Assembly: GCF_047663525.1 (NCBI RefSeq)
Contig: NC_092591.1
Location: 30,723,001-30,787,000 of the forward strand
DNA length: 64,000 nt
Direction: 5' to 3'
Origin: Anas platyrhynchos
Taxonomy: Eukaryota; Chordata; Aves; Anseriformes; Anatidae
Under the pieces are notes generated by a model. It was given only the letters and a program-made list of their open reading frames with translations, made no database searches and was not told the origin of the DNA. Positions 12,901 to 24,301 of the stretch are shown here, in pieces (the stretch's first letter is position 1; every line of letters starts with the position of its first letter). The position numbers and the translations under genes are program-made.

Positions 12901-15900
12901 CCAAGTCTAAGTAGAAGAGCCTGGGGAGGGGTTACTCTTCCCATGGCATGGAGCTGTGGCACTGGTTTCTGTTTCTGCCACTGAGAGTCTGGAAGTGCAG
13001 TTTACAGCCCTGCAAATCCCATCTTCGGTAGTGGAATAATGAGAAGCAATCCCACGGTAATGTAAAAACACCTGACAATGGAACAAAAAGAATTAATGTG
13101 ATGCTCCTCAACAGCAGGAACACTGCCCACTTCTGGGAACCTTTATCTCAGGAGGGGAAATCTGCTCTTGGTGATGCAGCTGAGAGATGTATTCACAATT
13201 ACTTGTGGGCAGGGAAAGCAGTGTGCTGGTGTTAAGGCTGTACCAGCACAGCAGCACAGAGCTTTTCAGGTGCTGTGTAGGTCCTAATTCTGACCGTGCT
13301 GCTGTCCATGGCACAGATTAGAAATGTGATGTACAGCCTGCACACCCATGGGGAGGCTTTTGCCTTTCAGAGACCTTGCCAACGCTAGTGAGCAATCTGT
13401 AGGGTGCTGTGATGAGCCACAGGAAAGATTCCTCTCTGCTTTCCCAGCTTTTTCCCTGAGTAAGCATCCACTCTCCCCTGAGCTGTCTCCTGGCTGCTTG
13501 TAGCAGCGTGCGAACACCAGGCAGCTGGAGAACATCTGGAACCTGCTGTGAAAGCTGAGATGACAAATGTGAGTCCTGTGTGGTTTCTGTTTATGCACAC
13601 TCCTTGCTGACAGTCCAGCCCTGTGAAAACACAGCTATGTCTGATGGGTCTGGGGCGTCTGTTAGCTCCCTGAGTCTGAGCATTAGGATTTGTTAGCTGC
13701 TGACCAAACCAGAGCTTGCTGGGCAAAATGGCAGGGCTTTACTGGGACCAGCGGAGCTGTTCATCTAATGTTGAAGCAGATCTTCCCCTATAGGCTTTTA
13801 ACTGGCATAAGGGAGGTGGTTTAGGGTGCAGATGCTGGGCAGGGCAGTAGCAGGCTGGCTGAAAACAAAGGCTGCTTAGGAGAAAGATCCATCCATGGTT
13901 GTAACAGGAACTGGCTGAAGCTGAAATGGGGCTCAAAGTCTCTAACAGCCCAACTCAGCAAGCCCCCAAGTTCTGCATGCCTGAATTCTCCCCTTGACAT
14001 GGTGCATAGCTGGTTGCTCACAAAGACGTGTAAAAGGTAAAGGGATCAGCAAAAATGACTCCTGTTGATACCAGAGCACAGTTCAGACAGGTCCTTCTGT
14101 GCTGCATCTAGAATGAAGCTGTGCGGAGTAATTATGCCTGAACCCTTCCACCCGTAAGAACGCAGTAGTGGCCTAAAATACCTGCTAATTCTTTTGCTAA
14201 GAAGTCAGGTGTTAAGACATGCTTGCTTTTATGTAAGCTGTGGATGACTGGATATCATTCTGCTACCTATGTGAGGTAACAGCCTGTGGAGAGGTTACCA
14301 TCTGTCAGTGAGCCTGAGGAAGAAAGACTCTTGCTTTTCAGGGAGACCAATGGCAACTGCACAACCTTCCCTATAGAGCAGTTTGTATTTGCCTCTTGTA
14401 CAGCTCCAGGTCTTCTTGCTCTTCAAAAAATGGGATACTCAAGCTCTTCATCTGTAATGTTGCATGTGTTTCTACAGTTTTGTTAAAGTAGACTTGTTGC
14501 TGTGGGGAAAGTTTGTTGTTGTTGTTTGCTGAGGATTGCCATCCTACCCTGCAATCTTTTCTGACAGTTATTCTGACAGGATTATTGTAACAGCAGTTTT
14601 TAGAAAACATGTTTAATTCCCTGTGTATGAATTGTTACCTTTCAGGTGTCATCTCTGGTTTGCCATGGTCTTGCAGGTATATAATGTCTACAGTTAGCAA
14701 TTGAGAGATTGACAACCAATAGTGGTGTGCAACTTTATTCAAACTATCCCAGGGAATTTGTGACTGGATGAAAGCTTTATCCACTGTGAGGAAGTCATAA
14801 CTTACTTTTATGTATATTATGTATAACATACTTCTATGTATTATGTCTGTTTATGGCTGGAAATAAATTTGCTTGTTCTGGAAGTTGTGATCTGCTAAAA
14901 AGCTGGGGATCTCTCCTCATGCTCTGGGACAGAAATCAGATGGTTTGAGAAAGTGAAATCCAAACAGCCTACAGCCTTGGGCAGTGGCATCTCTGCAGTC
15001 CTTTAAGTTCAGTTTCAGGATTCAACCATTCTGTTTTTAAAGATTACAGGGCTCTAAATCACTGTACTGGCACTTTATGACTTGCAGCAGTAGGTTGGAC
15101 GGCTGCATGGCACAGCGTAGGGGGGTGTGGGCAGGGTATAAAGCCTTTAATGCTAGCTTGACCTTTGAAAGGAGGAAAAAGAGGCCACCTCCCTCCGCAT
15201 GCTTTCTACCATGGCCTGCTTCTCACAGTTGCCTGCTGCTGTTGAGAGCAAAGGTGGCTGGAACCATCCTGTGAGGCAGTTTCATCTCCCCTTGATAGCC
15301 TGGCACTTTTCCCAGTCCTGTGCAGGCCACATGCAGCACTATGTAGACATGTCTGGCACAATTCTACATCTGGTTTGTGAGCATACAATTATCTGTCAGT
15401 TTAGTTGAAACAACAGCTTCCAGTTTGTTATGGCAATGTTCTGACAAGACTGCTGAAGTGTCAGGCTGATCTTACTGACCCCTTGCTCCCTTGGCTTGTT
15501 TTTCTTGTGTTATTCAAGCAGGATATTGCTTGTGTATAACTATTATAGCCTTAGTGTTTTGTTTTTTTTTTTTTTAAAAGGCTAAGTTCAGGCCACTTGA
15601 TAAGGAAATAGTTAAATGTGTCTACATACAGACAGGAACCTCTTGACTATGCTTGATGGAACTGGACCTATATGAATCAATAAGATATTTAATTAGTCTT
15701 CACAAAATATGCCATGAAATGTAAACAGATGCATCCCTACTTAACAGAAAGCCCTGTAATGGGAAGTGCTATTCCTCAAAGGGAGACTGATGTACAGCTC
15801 TCCTTCTTATACAAAGAAGGAAGCTTAAAGACAAAAAGGAACAGAGGGAGTAATACAGAGGGTGTGTTTTTAGTGGTTTGTGGCTTCTTTTTAAGTCATC

Positions 15901-16065
15901 TGGGTGATAAGGTTGGCAGCAGTTCCCTAACTGTCATAAAGAAATACAGTAACTTGCTCTAAAGATGATACACAAATGTGTAACACTTGACTGAAACAAA
16001 GCTGTAACAAACAATCTTGAGTTATATCCACATATTCATTTTGTCAGTTCAGATTAAACAGTTAA
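9965..16065. other. Intergenic, no gene seen
   Basis: About 6 kb between the CR1 copy and the likely TALDO1 3' end. Only short open frames are present, with no domain or splice pattern I can support. There is an isolated AATAAA near 14862 on the + strand followed by T/G-rich sequence, but no gene upstream of it that I can identify. A T14 run lies at 15562-15575. Confidence 0.5.
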
Positions 16066-16071
16066 AAGTTA

Positions 16072-16077
16072 TTTATT
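16072..16077 (-). terminator. Candidate TALDO1 distal poly(A) signal
   Basis: Canonical AATAAA on the - strand, the first perfect match after the TALDO1 stop codon. A nearer variant signal is at 16555-16560. Confidence 0.45.
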
Positions 16078-16554
16078 AACTGCTTTGGAGACTTAGCTAT
16101 CTAGTTTTGAAAAGGGTAACCTTCAGTAATATCACACAAGTTGTAGCTTATGCTGGTGTTGTAATAGCAGTGCCATTTTCAGCTTCAATCAATTGCACTT
16201 ATGCTCTTACCTTGCCCTGGGCTCTTAGGCAAGTGTTTGACAAAATCCCTAAAAACTGCTTATGATGCTGTTTTTCTGTTCCCCTGACAAAAAATAATAA
16301 AAAAACTTTAAAAATGCTTCACCATTTTTGCCAATCAGTAAATTGCTGCTGCCACCTTAGTTGCAGAGAGAAGACAAATGACTGGAGCCATTGTTCTATT
16401 GTACATGTGTTAGATAAGAGTACTTTTGGGCATGTACCATAGAGAGTGGAAAATGGGAGATTTGTGGAAATCTGTCTTTTTTTTAAGTCACTGTAAGATG
16501 ACATGAAAGAAAATTGCTTTCTTAATGTGTTAAGTATAAATTTACAATTAGGAA

Positions 16555-16560
16555 TTTAAT
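16555..16560 (-). terminator. Candidate TALDO1 proximal poly(A) signal (ATTAAA)
   Basis: The common variant hexamer ATTAAA on the - strand, within TATTAAATTCC, about 300 nt after the stop codon. Use of this site would give a short 3' UTR. Confidence 0.4.
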
Positions 16561-16856
16561 ACAATCAGTAATATCAATATTCTAGTAGAAATTGAACTAT
16601 CATGTCAGCTGAATCACCTGATTCCCCCTGCAGCAGTGAACACATTACAAGGAAAGTATGTGTTAATTGGCATGTATTGACAAAAGTGCCACAAAAAAAT
16701 TGAAGTTATTTGTCCCTTTGCAAATTGATAAAAAAGCATAATACAGAAATCTATGCATACACAGCATAAGACTTTTACAGGTAAGACATTTGTACATCCA
16801 TTTAACCTCTGGTGATCCACTCATTCAGCCTTGACAAGTCAGGAGAATTCTGACTC

Positions 16857-16889
16857 CTACTTTCCATTTTCAGCACTGAACATTCGCTC
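16857..16889 (-). CDS. TALDO1: TALDO1 coding exon 8 (terminal)
   Basis: Short final coding segment, [10 protein letters not shown] followed by TAG. It follows acceptor TTTCTAG. Human TALDO1 ends nearly identically (ERMFNAENGK), which fixes the C-terminus. Confidence 0.96.
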   Translation of the reverse strand, partial: ERMFSAENGK

Positions 16890-19800
16890 CTAGAAAGAGA
16901 GAAGTGAACAAATAAGTGGCAGTTTGGGAACTGCGCTGTGCTTTAGTAATGTAAGTTAAGTCACTGTTAAGTAGTTGTCAGTCAACAAGGGCCTAGATGA
17001 CATAATTAGTGTATTCCTACCCCCCAAAGCACAAAACTCAGTTAATCCCATCTAAAAGACTTGTAAAAGGTTTCTGTCAGTGTAGGACATGTCCTAGCTT
17101 TACTCCTATCTGTGCTTGGTGCCTCCTACAAGGAGCACAAGCATGTACTATTTCTAACTTACTCTCTGAAGATTATTGATGTTAACTGTCAGCAGTGATA
17201 CCAGTCTAGAATTAGACCTTTCACTTAGCGAATAGTGTTATTTTGATTAGCTGCTACTCTAAACACTGCCGTAGGCCTAAAAAACAGGTGTGTCTATATA
17301 CACCTGGCATGAATATAAACTTCACTGCATCTCAAAAATAAAGAGTTCATTCCATGGAGGTGTCCAGTCTACTAGCTGCTTGTCCTACATAACATGTACT
17401 ACCTGTACAAAACTTGATCAGGCTTGCTGACACATTCCTAATCTTCTGCCATACCACAAGCAATTGAGGGTTAGCTGCAGTACTTGAAGGAACATGAGAG
17501 GTGGAAAGAGGCAGTATGACATAGCACCTACCTTTAACATTGTCTCCAACTTTATTGCATCTGCAGCAAATTTCCTGATCCCATCAGAGAGTTTTTCCAC
17601 AGCCATTTGGTCTTCATTATGGTGCCAGCGGAATGCTTTCTCATCCAGGTGGATCTTCTCAAGATCACATGCCTGAGCTGCACAAGGGAAATTCAAAAAG
17701 AGACAAAATTGTATTATCAGATTGCTATCAAAAACCATAGGTATCTCAAAGTTCTGTCCATCGACAACTGCTGAAAAGTTTCAAGTACTACTTTCAATGA
17801 GACTTGCTGCATGAACACACTTTGGGCTGTAAGACTGAGAGTGTTCCTACACTGTGTTCTGAAAAAAGGCTATACAGAAATCTGTCTCCCTTAAAACACA
17901 GTGTTCATAGGTATGCTTTTATCTTGTATCTGCTTCTGAATGGCACAGTACTTTCAGGCCTATTATCAAGAATTATGCAATGGTCCTACCACAGCAAGAT
18001 ATTCTAAGCAAATATGCTGAACAATTAAGGCTTTGATTATTTGGCAAGCACCTAACAAAAGCTCAATTGATAACGTGCCTACAAGCTAGCTAGCACCCTG
18101 TAAGCAGCAACCCATGACAACAACTGTGCAAATCTCATCATCTGGGTTGAGAAGAAATGTTTAAGTAAGGCAATGGAGAAGCAAAAGCAATGGGAACATA
18201 CACTCAGAACTACTGTGGCCTAGTATCAGTAGAAAAATTATTCTTGCATATTACTTCATTTCTAAAGTTTCTGTAGAAAAAAACATCTTTCAGCATGCCT
18301 AGAGCTAACAATTATCTGATACAGTATCAGCGTAATGATTAAACCCTGTTTGGCATCTCTGTTAACAATCAGTAAAAAGTCATCCCAAATATATGAAGTT
18401 CCTTCTCTCCCTGTCCTCTCAGGGGAAGGTGCTCAAAACCCATCTTAATTCCAGTTAGCATACTCAGACCCAAGACCCTAAGGAACTATGTATAAGCAGT
18501 GGTGGTAGTACAGTAACGTGACCCTTTTGGGGAAGGGTCAACATTCAGTTTTAGAATGGAAACTGGCAGCATAGAGCTGAGGGGAAACGCATACTCTTAA
18601 TGCTCAAGAAGAAAAGGAGTCAAAGCGAGCCTATATTATGTAGAAGTAGACTTACCATCTTTAACGCTGAGCGTGGGAGTTAGCTTGACATGCTCTTTGC
18701 TGAGCTCTGCCAAAAGCTTGGGTGAAATAGTGAGATAGTCGCAGCCTGTAAGCGCTTTTATTTCTCCCGTATTTCGAAATGAAGCACCCATCACAATAGT
18801 TTTGTAGCCAAACTTTTTGTAGTAGTTATAGATCTTAGTGACACTCTTCACTCCTAAAGAAGAAAAATTGGTAATTTTCAGAATAATTCATTTGAGGCAC
18901 AAATAATTATTTAGAACACATTGAAAGCTATTTGTTTCACAAGGGGATTTTTAGAAGTAAACTGCAGTTCAAAGGAGGAGCTGGGGGGGAGGGGGAAGCC
19001 TACCTGGATCCTCTGAAGGTTCATAGGTTTTCTTATCTCCATTTGCAACATACCAATCCAGGATGCGTCCTACAAATGGGGAAATCAGAGTAACCCCAGC
19101 TTCAGCACAGGCAACTGCCTGGGCAAAGGAGAACAGCAAGGTCATGTTGCAGTGAATCCCATACTCTGCTTCCAGAACCCTGCAGACATAGGCAGGCTTA
19201 AATGGCATTTTCCTTACCTAATAAACTTACATTCTAGCAATGTTAGTAGGTTAAACTATTGATTTCTTGACTTTATAAACTGTACCACATCTCTAATTAA
19301 GCTTTAAAAGTGTAAAGGTAGCAAAACAAATGTTTTGCACTACTGGTGATCTGTTTAATAGTGTTTCCTAAACCAAATGCAGATGACTTAACACAACATT
19401 TCAGGAAACTGTTTACAAATGGCCCAGCCCTTGTATGAACAAACTTTTCCCAATTCAGCAGGAAGCTTCAGTATAGCACCACACTTGCTAGCTGTAGCCC
19501 TGGCAACAAGTTTCCTGGTGCAGTGCTTTCAAAACAATACTTTGTTTTATGTGTAGAACGTGTTTAAGTGGCCAAACAGCCAGAAGCATACTATGAATCA
19601 GCATACCAGGAACAGAAGTACTTACTTGCCGGCCTGGATTCCTTCCCATGTTGAAGAGAGCTTTATGAGAATCCGATCTTTACCAATTCCTGCTTCCTTA
19701 TAAAGGTCAATAAGACGCCGGGCCCTCTGAATCATTCCTTCCTTATCAAAGGACAACCTTTGGAACAAGAGTAGGACTTCTTAAGTTTTATTAAAAAACA

Positions 19801-22800
19801 CTCTCCAAAAGAAACAACATTCAGAACCACTGTACTACGTTAACAGAATTTATGTACTAGTAGCAGGTTTTTCTTCTCAGAGATACTTCCTTGACTGTCA
19901 AGTAGCCATGACGCAGCACTGCTACTGTTTAATTCGGAGAATCTGGAGTTCGACGTAACTTTCTCTGACAGTTATATTTTCCTCAAGTTTTTCCATAATG
20001 AATGTAAAGTCACTTCTAAGGCTCAGCTTTTACAAGGAGCACATCGACAGACAAATCCTATGCAAGTCACTAAATAAATTGCTAAAGCAGATCTCTTGGA
20101 AAATTGAGGACTATCACACAAGAGAATGAGTAAAGTTCGAGGTATGTTAGAAGCATAGGGTTTCCCTTGACTAACAACCAGAAGGAGGACAACAAAGATC
20201 AGATCTCTACATTACTTGTTCTTATGAAGTTTTGTCACCAAGTTATAACAAAGTCCTGATCAAGCAAATGAACTGCAATTCATTGTCTAAATATTAACAA
20301 CACAAGCTCCTGGTACTCCTGTAACAGTGAACTGTCCAGTCAAGAACATATTTCTTCAGCTCACATCATCCCTTTTTGTAGGCACAAATATACAGGGTAA
20401 CCCAGAGGAAAGAGAGCAAACCTTGCATCTACTTCTGTGGACACGCGGCCAGGTATCCTCTTCAATATTTCAGCTCCAAATAATACAAAAAGTTTGTCAC
20501 AAGCATTTTGTATTTGCTCATCTTCTGACCTAAAAAACATGAGAACAAAATCATTTTTTATGGGGGAGGGTAGCATGTTCAGTACTTGCCACTGATTTCA
20601 AGATCAAATTTCACAGTCTGTTTAACATTCAAATAACCACTTCTGCTCTGCTCCATGTTTGTTCTGCTCTCTGTGTACCACCAATAATATTAGCCTTCAG
20701 ACACTATTTCCTATTACGCTGTCAACTCAGGAATGTTTTCTGGAGCAGTCCTAGAAGGCTATATGAGAACTGATAAATGGAGATAAACTGAACCTTGTAA
20801 CAAGCAGCTTTTCTTTAGGGTTGAGGCTTTCTGGTACAGGAGATAAACCTACAAGCACGCAGGGGGAAAAGCCCTCGTATGTTGCTAGTAGCACTAAACA
20901 CTACTTGCATAAATGAACTGTCTTAAATATAGACCTACAGGGGGGAGGTGAACAACAACATTTTTCTTACCCTCCAAGTTTTTTTCCGTATGCAACTGCA
21001 TCATCCACAAGTTTCTGGTAAGCTGGCATCTGAGCTGCAGCTAGTATCAGAGATGGGTTTGTGGTGGCATCTAGGGGCTTATACTCATCAATTGCTAGGG
21101 AAACAAAAAGAGCTCATTTAAAATATTAAAAGGATTTTGCTCAGATATGTAAAAATGAAAACACTTATGGTTATAGGGTAGTTGTACTTGTGACAGGTCA
21201 GACTAGTATATGGTGATGTTCAAATATCACTGTCTGAATGTTGGCTTGCATCAGAACTACTGCTATAAGGCTAACAGCACCGCAGCAATACAACAGAGCA
21301 AAGCTTACTCACTACTTCAGGCATTACCCAAAAGAAATAAACTTGTAGAAATGACAGATGAAGAGAAGTGATACTAGACCTTCATGTCATATTCACCATC
21401 ATAGCTGATGGTGAATATGCTGAATTACAGGAATTACAGGAGAAAGTAAAGACAAAGAAATCTCTTCCCTTTTAGGGCTAGGCATTTGGGGGTTTGTTTG
21501 TCTACAACTGTTAGAGCAAGAGAAAAAGAAAAATTCATTTGTCAAAAAAAATGTTAGTGTCTTTTAGCATTTTAAAACTTCAAGTAGTTGCAGGTAGGTT
21601 TTTTTTTTTTTGTCAGGTCTTATAAGTTCCTTATACTGCCAGGCTGCCTTTTGTATGTAAGACGTTTGTATGTTTGGCTTATCCTAATCCCTGGACGACA
21701 CCTATTTCAGGTGGCAGCAGTTGTTTACCAAAGCAGGCTGTGACTGTGCATTGTCAGGCCCTAATCAGAGCTGAGCTGCCCAGCATGCCGGGTCTGACTC
21801 AGCAAACGGGTCAGTGCCTCTGCAGGCCCTTCGGTGACTGCTGCTTACAAGCCCCAGAGAGTCAACCAGAGCCAACACAGCTGAATGTCCAGAACAACAA
21901 AATATTATCAGCTCCTTTTCCTCTGCATTTCTGCCTGGGGATTAAAACACAAGTTAATAGAATATGACGGTTTTTGTAGAAATAGAAGAAAAATATTGTT
22001 TTTTTTTTTGTTTTTTTTAAATAACATCCCCATGGGCAACAATTGTGATCCTGGAACAAGTTCATGCCATATAAACACATCTTTCAAAAAACACTAATTC
22101 ACAGGGATGCTGCTCAGAATAAAGTGGTGCATTTAGAAAACCATGTTCTGAAGCAGATGCACAATTTTAGAAAAGTGTATTTTTGACAGCTTATTACATT
22201 TCTACAGTATTGAAGTAGTTAAAAGAATGTTATGGGTTTCTGGCAAGATGCATAAAGTAATCTCACTAAGCCTGTCACCCATCCTAAACAGGACAATTAA
22301 GCATTTCAGGCAAGAAACTGCTATTTTCCCCTGTAGAGGGCTAGGTAGGTATTCCAGTGGATGTTGAGGACATACTGGTAATGATACGGTTACTCAGTAT
22401 TTTCCAGATGCCGGTTCAATGTGAGGGTAATGTGGCTGATGGAAATGTTTCAAAAAAAGTGGTCTTGTGGGAAGCAGCCTGTATTTCAGCTGCCCAGTAC
22501 AAGCTTTTGCAAGGGGGCAGCTGTGACTGGCGTGCCACTGTGAGTACAAGGAGACTGTGCAAGAGTAAGCATGGGCTGGTGCGGCTTGCTTAAAACTGCA
22601 AAGTTATTGCAGCTGCTCCTGAATCAAACCACCACTTGGTGCAGATATAAGTGAGGTCGGCAGTTGGTCTCTTGCTTTGGGAACTGTTCAAACGAGCCTC
22701 TTTTCTTACAAAGCGCCATACAGACACATTTATCTAAGATCCTCACAATTATGTTAGCAACAACTGCACTTTAATTAGCAGCAGTGTTTAAGCAGAACAG

Positions 22801-23907
22801 GGAGGGAGCCAGATGTCACCCGAAGCCTTGTTTGCACAATAAGGAAGATCCACAGGTGACAACAGGCAGTCAGAGATCAACTGCAAAAGCATTTCAAGGA
22901 GCACGTTAAAACTTTCCAGCAGGCAGCTCTCAGCCTGCTTACTGCCAACACCCCTCTGCTGTCACGAGGATTCTTCATGATGCTTTTCTGAAGCCAGGGC
23001 AATGCCTTAAGTTCATGTCATTTCACCACACGCTGGTCTTTGACAAAGTTTGTTTGTTGCTACTCCAGGGCAGGTAAACCTGACGAGGCTCAAGCTGTCA
23101 CTTACTGTTCCTGACTGCCTTCGTTTCATCTGGACAGAGGCGTGTGAGTGCCCTGCGCCCTTCAGGTGCTGCAGCTGTCTGTGGTGCCAGTCAGAAAGGA
23201 AAATAACATTTCTCTGTAATGTTTCGCTGCAGGATGAGGCAGGTTGGAGGCAGGCGGCTGCCTCAGGAGGGGCGGCAGGGCAGGACTCGGCCCTGTGAGA
23301 CCCTCAGGGAGCTGCGGGGCCGGGCTGTGGTGTGAGGGCGCCTCCTCGCCAGATAACGAAGGCCAAAAACCAACCCTCTTGCATTATTTTATTGCCTCAC
23401 GGCTGCTTTGCTTCCGCCTTCTGAAGAAGGGCAAAAAAAAAAAAACACCAACACCCCACCACCACCACCCAACCGCACACAGCGGCTATCAGAGGAGCTC
23501 CCCCCGCCTGTTAATTAGCAGCGAGCCCCCGCAGACCGCCTGTTAATTACAACAAGCCCCAGCGGATTGCCGAGGGGCTGCACCCGGCGGCTCCAGGGAG
23601 CCGGGGTCTCGAACCCGCGACCCTGGGGGCGCCGGAGCAGCGCACCCGGCGGGGGGCAGCGCGCTCCCAGCCCCCCCCACCCCCCCGCGGTGGTTCGCTC
23701 CCCCTCCGCCGCTCGCCCCCTCGGCCGGGCGCGTCCATTCTGCGCCGCGGGGGGAGGGACACGGGGGGGTTGTTTAAGAGCCGCCGCTTTTTCTTCCCCT
23801 CCACCCTCACCGTTGAAATCCCCGGTGTCGGCCACCACCGTGGTGTGGTGCTTGAGCTGGTCCAGCGCCGACTCCATCTTCTGCCGCTTCACGGGGGACA
23901 CCGACAT
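16857..23907 (-). CDS. TALDO1: Transaldolase 1, complete coding region (8 exons)
   Basis: Transaldolase is a cytosolic enzyme of the non-oxidative pentose phosphate pathway. It moves a dihydroxyacetone unit from sedoheptulose-7-phosphate to glyceraldehyde-3-phosphate, giving erythrose-4-phosphate and fructose-6-phosphate. The join is complement of 16857-16889, 17532-17677, 18656-18853, 19004-19179, 19626-19757, 20422-20529, 20971-21094 and 23811-23907. All introns are GT-AG and phases agree throughout. The 1014 nt give 337 residues plus stop, the same length as human TALDO1. Class I aldolase-barrel residues are in register: Asp27 (ADTGDF), Glu106 (STEVDA) and the Schiff-base Lys142 ([11 protein letters not shown]). 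The N-terminus carries a basic PVKRQKME stretch, as in mammals. The gene is complete with no frameshift. It is driven from a CpG island and lies downstream of EPS8L2 on the same strand, convergent with GATD1. Confidence 0.97.
17532..17677 (-). CDS. TALDO1: TALDO1 coding exon 7
   Basis: Encodes residues 279-327: [36 protein letters not shown] and the following helix to TMLK. The acceptor is TTGTGCAG and the donor is AAAG|GTAGG. Confidence 0.97.
18656..18853 (-). CDS. TALDO1: TALDO1 coding exon 6
   Basis: Encodes residues 213-278. It contains [32 protein letters not shown] and the LTISPKLL motif. The segment after LLAEL differs most from the mammalian sequence I recall, as expected for a surface region. 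Confidence 0.97.
19004..19179 (-). CDS. TALDO1: TALDO1 coding exon 5
   Basis: Encodes residues 154-212 and one base of the next codon. It contains [20 protein letters not shown] and [16 protein letters not shown]. This is a conserved barrel segment near the phosphate-binding site. Confidence 0.97.
19626..19757 (-). CDS. TALDO1: TALDO1 coding exon 4 (Schiff-base lysine)
   Basis: Encodes residues 110-153 plus two bases of codon 154. It includes the catalytic lysine at residue 142 in [16 protein letters not shown]. The acceptor is AAAG|G and the donor is AA|GTAAG. Confidence 0.97.
20422..20529 (-). CDS. TALDO1: TALDO1 coding exon 3
   Basis: Encodes residues 74-109 plus two bases of codon 110. 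It includes [22 protein letters not shown] and the active-site Glu106. The boundary splits the arginine codon AG|G. Confidence 0.97.
20971..21094 (-). CDS. TALDO1: TALDO1 coding exon 2
   Basis: Encodes residues 33-73, from [14 protein letters not shown] to AVAYGKKLG. The DATTNPSL motif of the transaldolase barrel is intact. Intron 1 before it is about 2.7 kb. Confidence 0.97.
21388..21419. repeat. Perfect palindromic hairpin in TALDO1 intron 1
   Basis: CATATTCACCATCA at 21388-21401 is the exact reverse complement of the 14 bases at 21406-21419. They are separated by four bases (TAGC). It lies about 300 bp upstream of coding exon 2 on the sense strand. No known element was recognised. Just after it the sequence GAATTACAG occurs twice in tandem (about 21422-21440). 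Confidence 0.95.
23433..23480. repeat. A13 plus CACC-rich simple repeat
   Basis: A run of 13 A is followed by irregular CAC/CACC units. It lies in TALDO1 intron 1 near the edge of the CpG island. Confidence 0.85.
23811..23907 (-). CDS. TALDO1: TALDO1 coding exon 1
   Basis: Encodes residues 1-32 and the first base of codon 33. The ATG (CAT at 23905-23907) sits in a good context (GGACCATGT). The peptide runs from [10 protein letters not shown] to VVADTGDFN and includes Asp27. The donor is CAACG|GTGAGG. Confidence 0.97.
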
Positions 23908-24054
23908 GGTCCGCGGGGCGGGGGGGGGCTGGCGCCGGCCTTTAAGGGAGCTGCGTGCCCGGAGGGAGCCGGCCTGCGCGCGCACCCGCCGCTCGCGCCC
24001 GACACCCGCGGTCCCGGCTCTCGGGAGAGGTGGAGCCGCCCGCCCGGCCCTCCG

Positions 24055-24059
24055 CCAAT
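24055..24059 (+). promoter_or_regulatory. CCAAT box 1 (NF-Y type)
   Basis: CCGCCAATC context, antisense to TALDO1. This is the nearest of three CCAAT elements to the TALDO1 start codon. NF-Y binding is inferred from the motif. Confidence 0.5.
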
Positions 24060-24085
24060 CCCGTCTCGGGGGGGGGAGTGCTGAG

Positions 24086-24090
24086 CCAAT
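24086..24090 (+). promoter_or_regulatory. CCAAT box 2 (NF-Y type, inverted partner of box 3)
   Basis: The site is in GAGCCAATCAG, a near-ideal NF-Y context, antisense to TALDO1. It is part of a 14-base arm (24084-24097) repeated in inverted orientation at 24157-24170. Confidence 0.6.
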
Positions 24091-24163
24091 CAGAAGCGCT
24101 GTAACAAGACGGACGGTGGCCAGCGAGAGGGAAGGAGGGGCGAAGGGAGGGAGAAAGCTTCTG

Positions 24164-24168
24164 ATTGG
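24164..24168 (-). promoter_or_regulatory. CCAAT box 3 (NF-Y type, sense to TALDO1)
   Basis: Reads CAGCCAATCAGAAGC on the TALDO1 sense strand and lies about 260 bp upstream of the start codon. It mirrors box 2 across about 60 bp. Confidence 0.6.
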
Positions 24169-24301
24169 CTGATTTCGCGGCTCGGGAGGGCGGGAGCTCG
24201 TCACCTTGGCGACGGGGGATGCGCCTGCCCTGAGGGGTGAGGCGCCCTGTGGGCGCCCTGGGCCCCCTCTGTGCCCACCCTGTGCCCACCCTGTGTCCCC
24301 C

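Larger units (their letters stand above)
16072..16856 (-). other. TALDO1: TALDO1 3' UTR (extent uncertain)
   Basis: AT-rich sequence after the TALDO1 stop. Two candidate - strand poly(A) signals are visible: ATTAAA (TTTAAT at 16555-16560), about 300 nt after the stop, and AATAAA (TTTATT at 16072-16077), about 780 nt after it. I cannot tell which is used, or whether both are. Confidence 0.5.
23480..24260. promoter_or_regulatory. CpG island and TALDO1 promoter region
   Basis: GC content and CpG density rise sharply here compared with flanking AT-rich DNA, covering TALDO1 coding exon 1 and its upstream region. A GC box (GGGGCGGGGG, about 23915-23924) lies just 5' of the start codon and three CCAAT boxes lie 150-260 bp upstream. 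No clear TATA box is present. This fits a housekeeping TATA-less promoter for a constitutive metabolic enzyme. The transcription start was not located; it is probably within 100 bp upstream of 23907. Confidence 0.85.

Noticed and set aside
18100-18150. Possible C/D snoRNA in a TALDO1 intron (ATGATGA on the - strand near 18138)
   Set aside because: A C-box-like motif is present, but no CTGA D box lies at a suitable distance and no terminal stem flanks it.
23515-24204. 229-codon - strand open frame over TALDO1 exon 1
   Set aside because: It is GC-rich CpG-island sequence read through the TALDO1 start codon and past the exon 1 donor. Only the 32 codons of exon 1 are real; the rest is low-complexity Arg/Pro/Gly.
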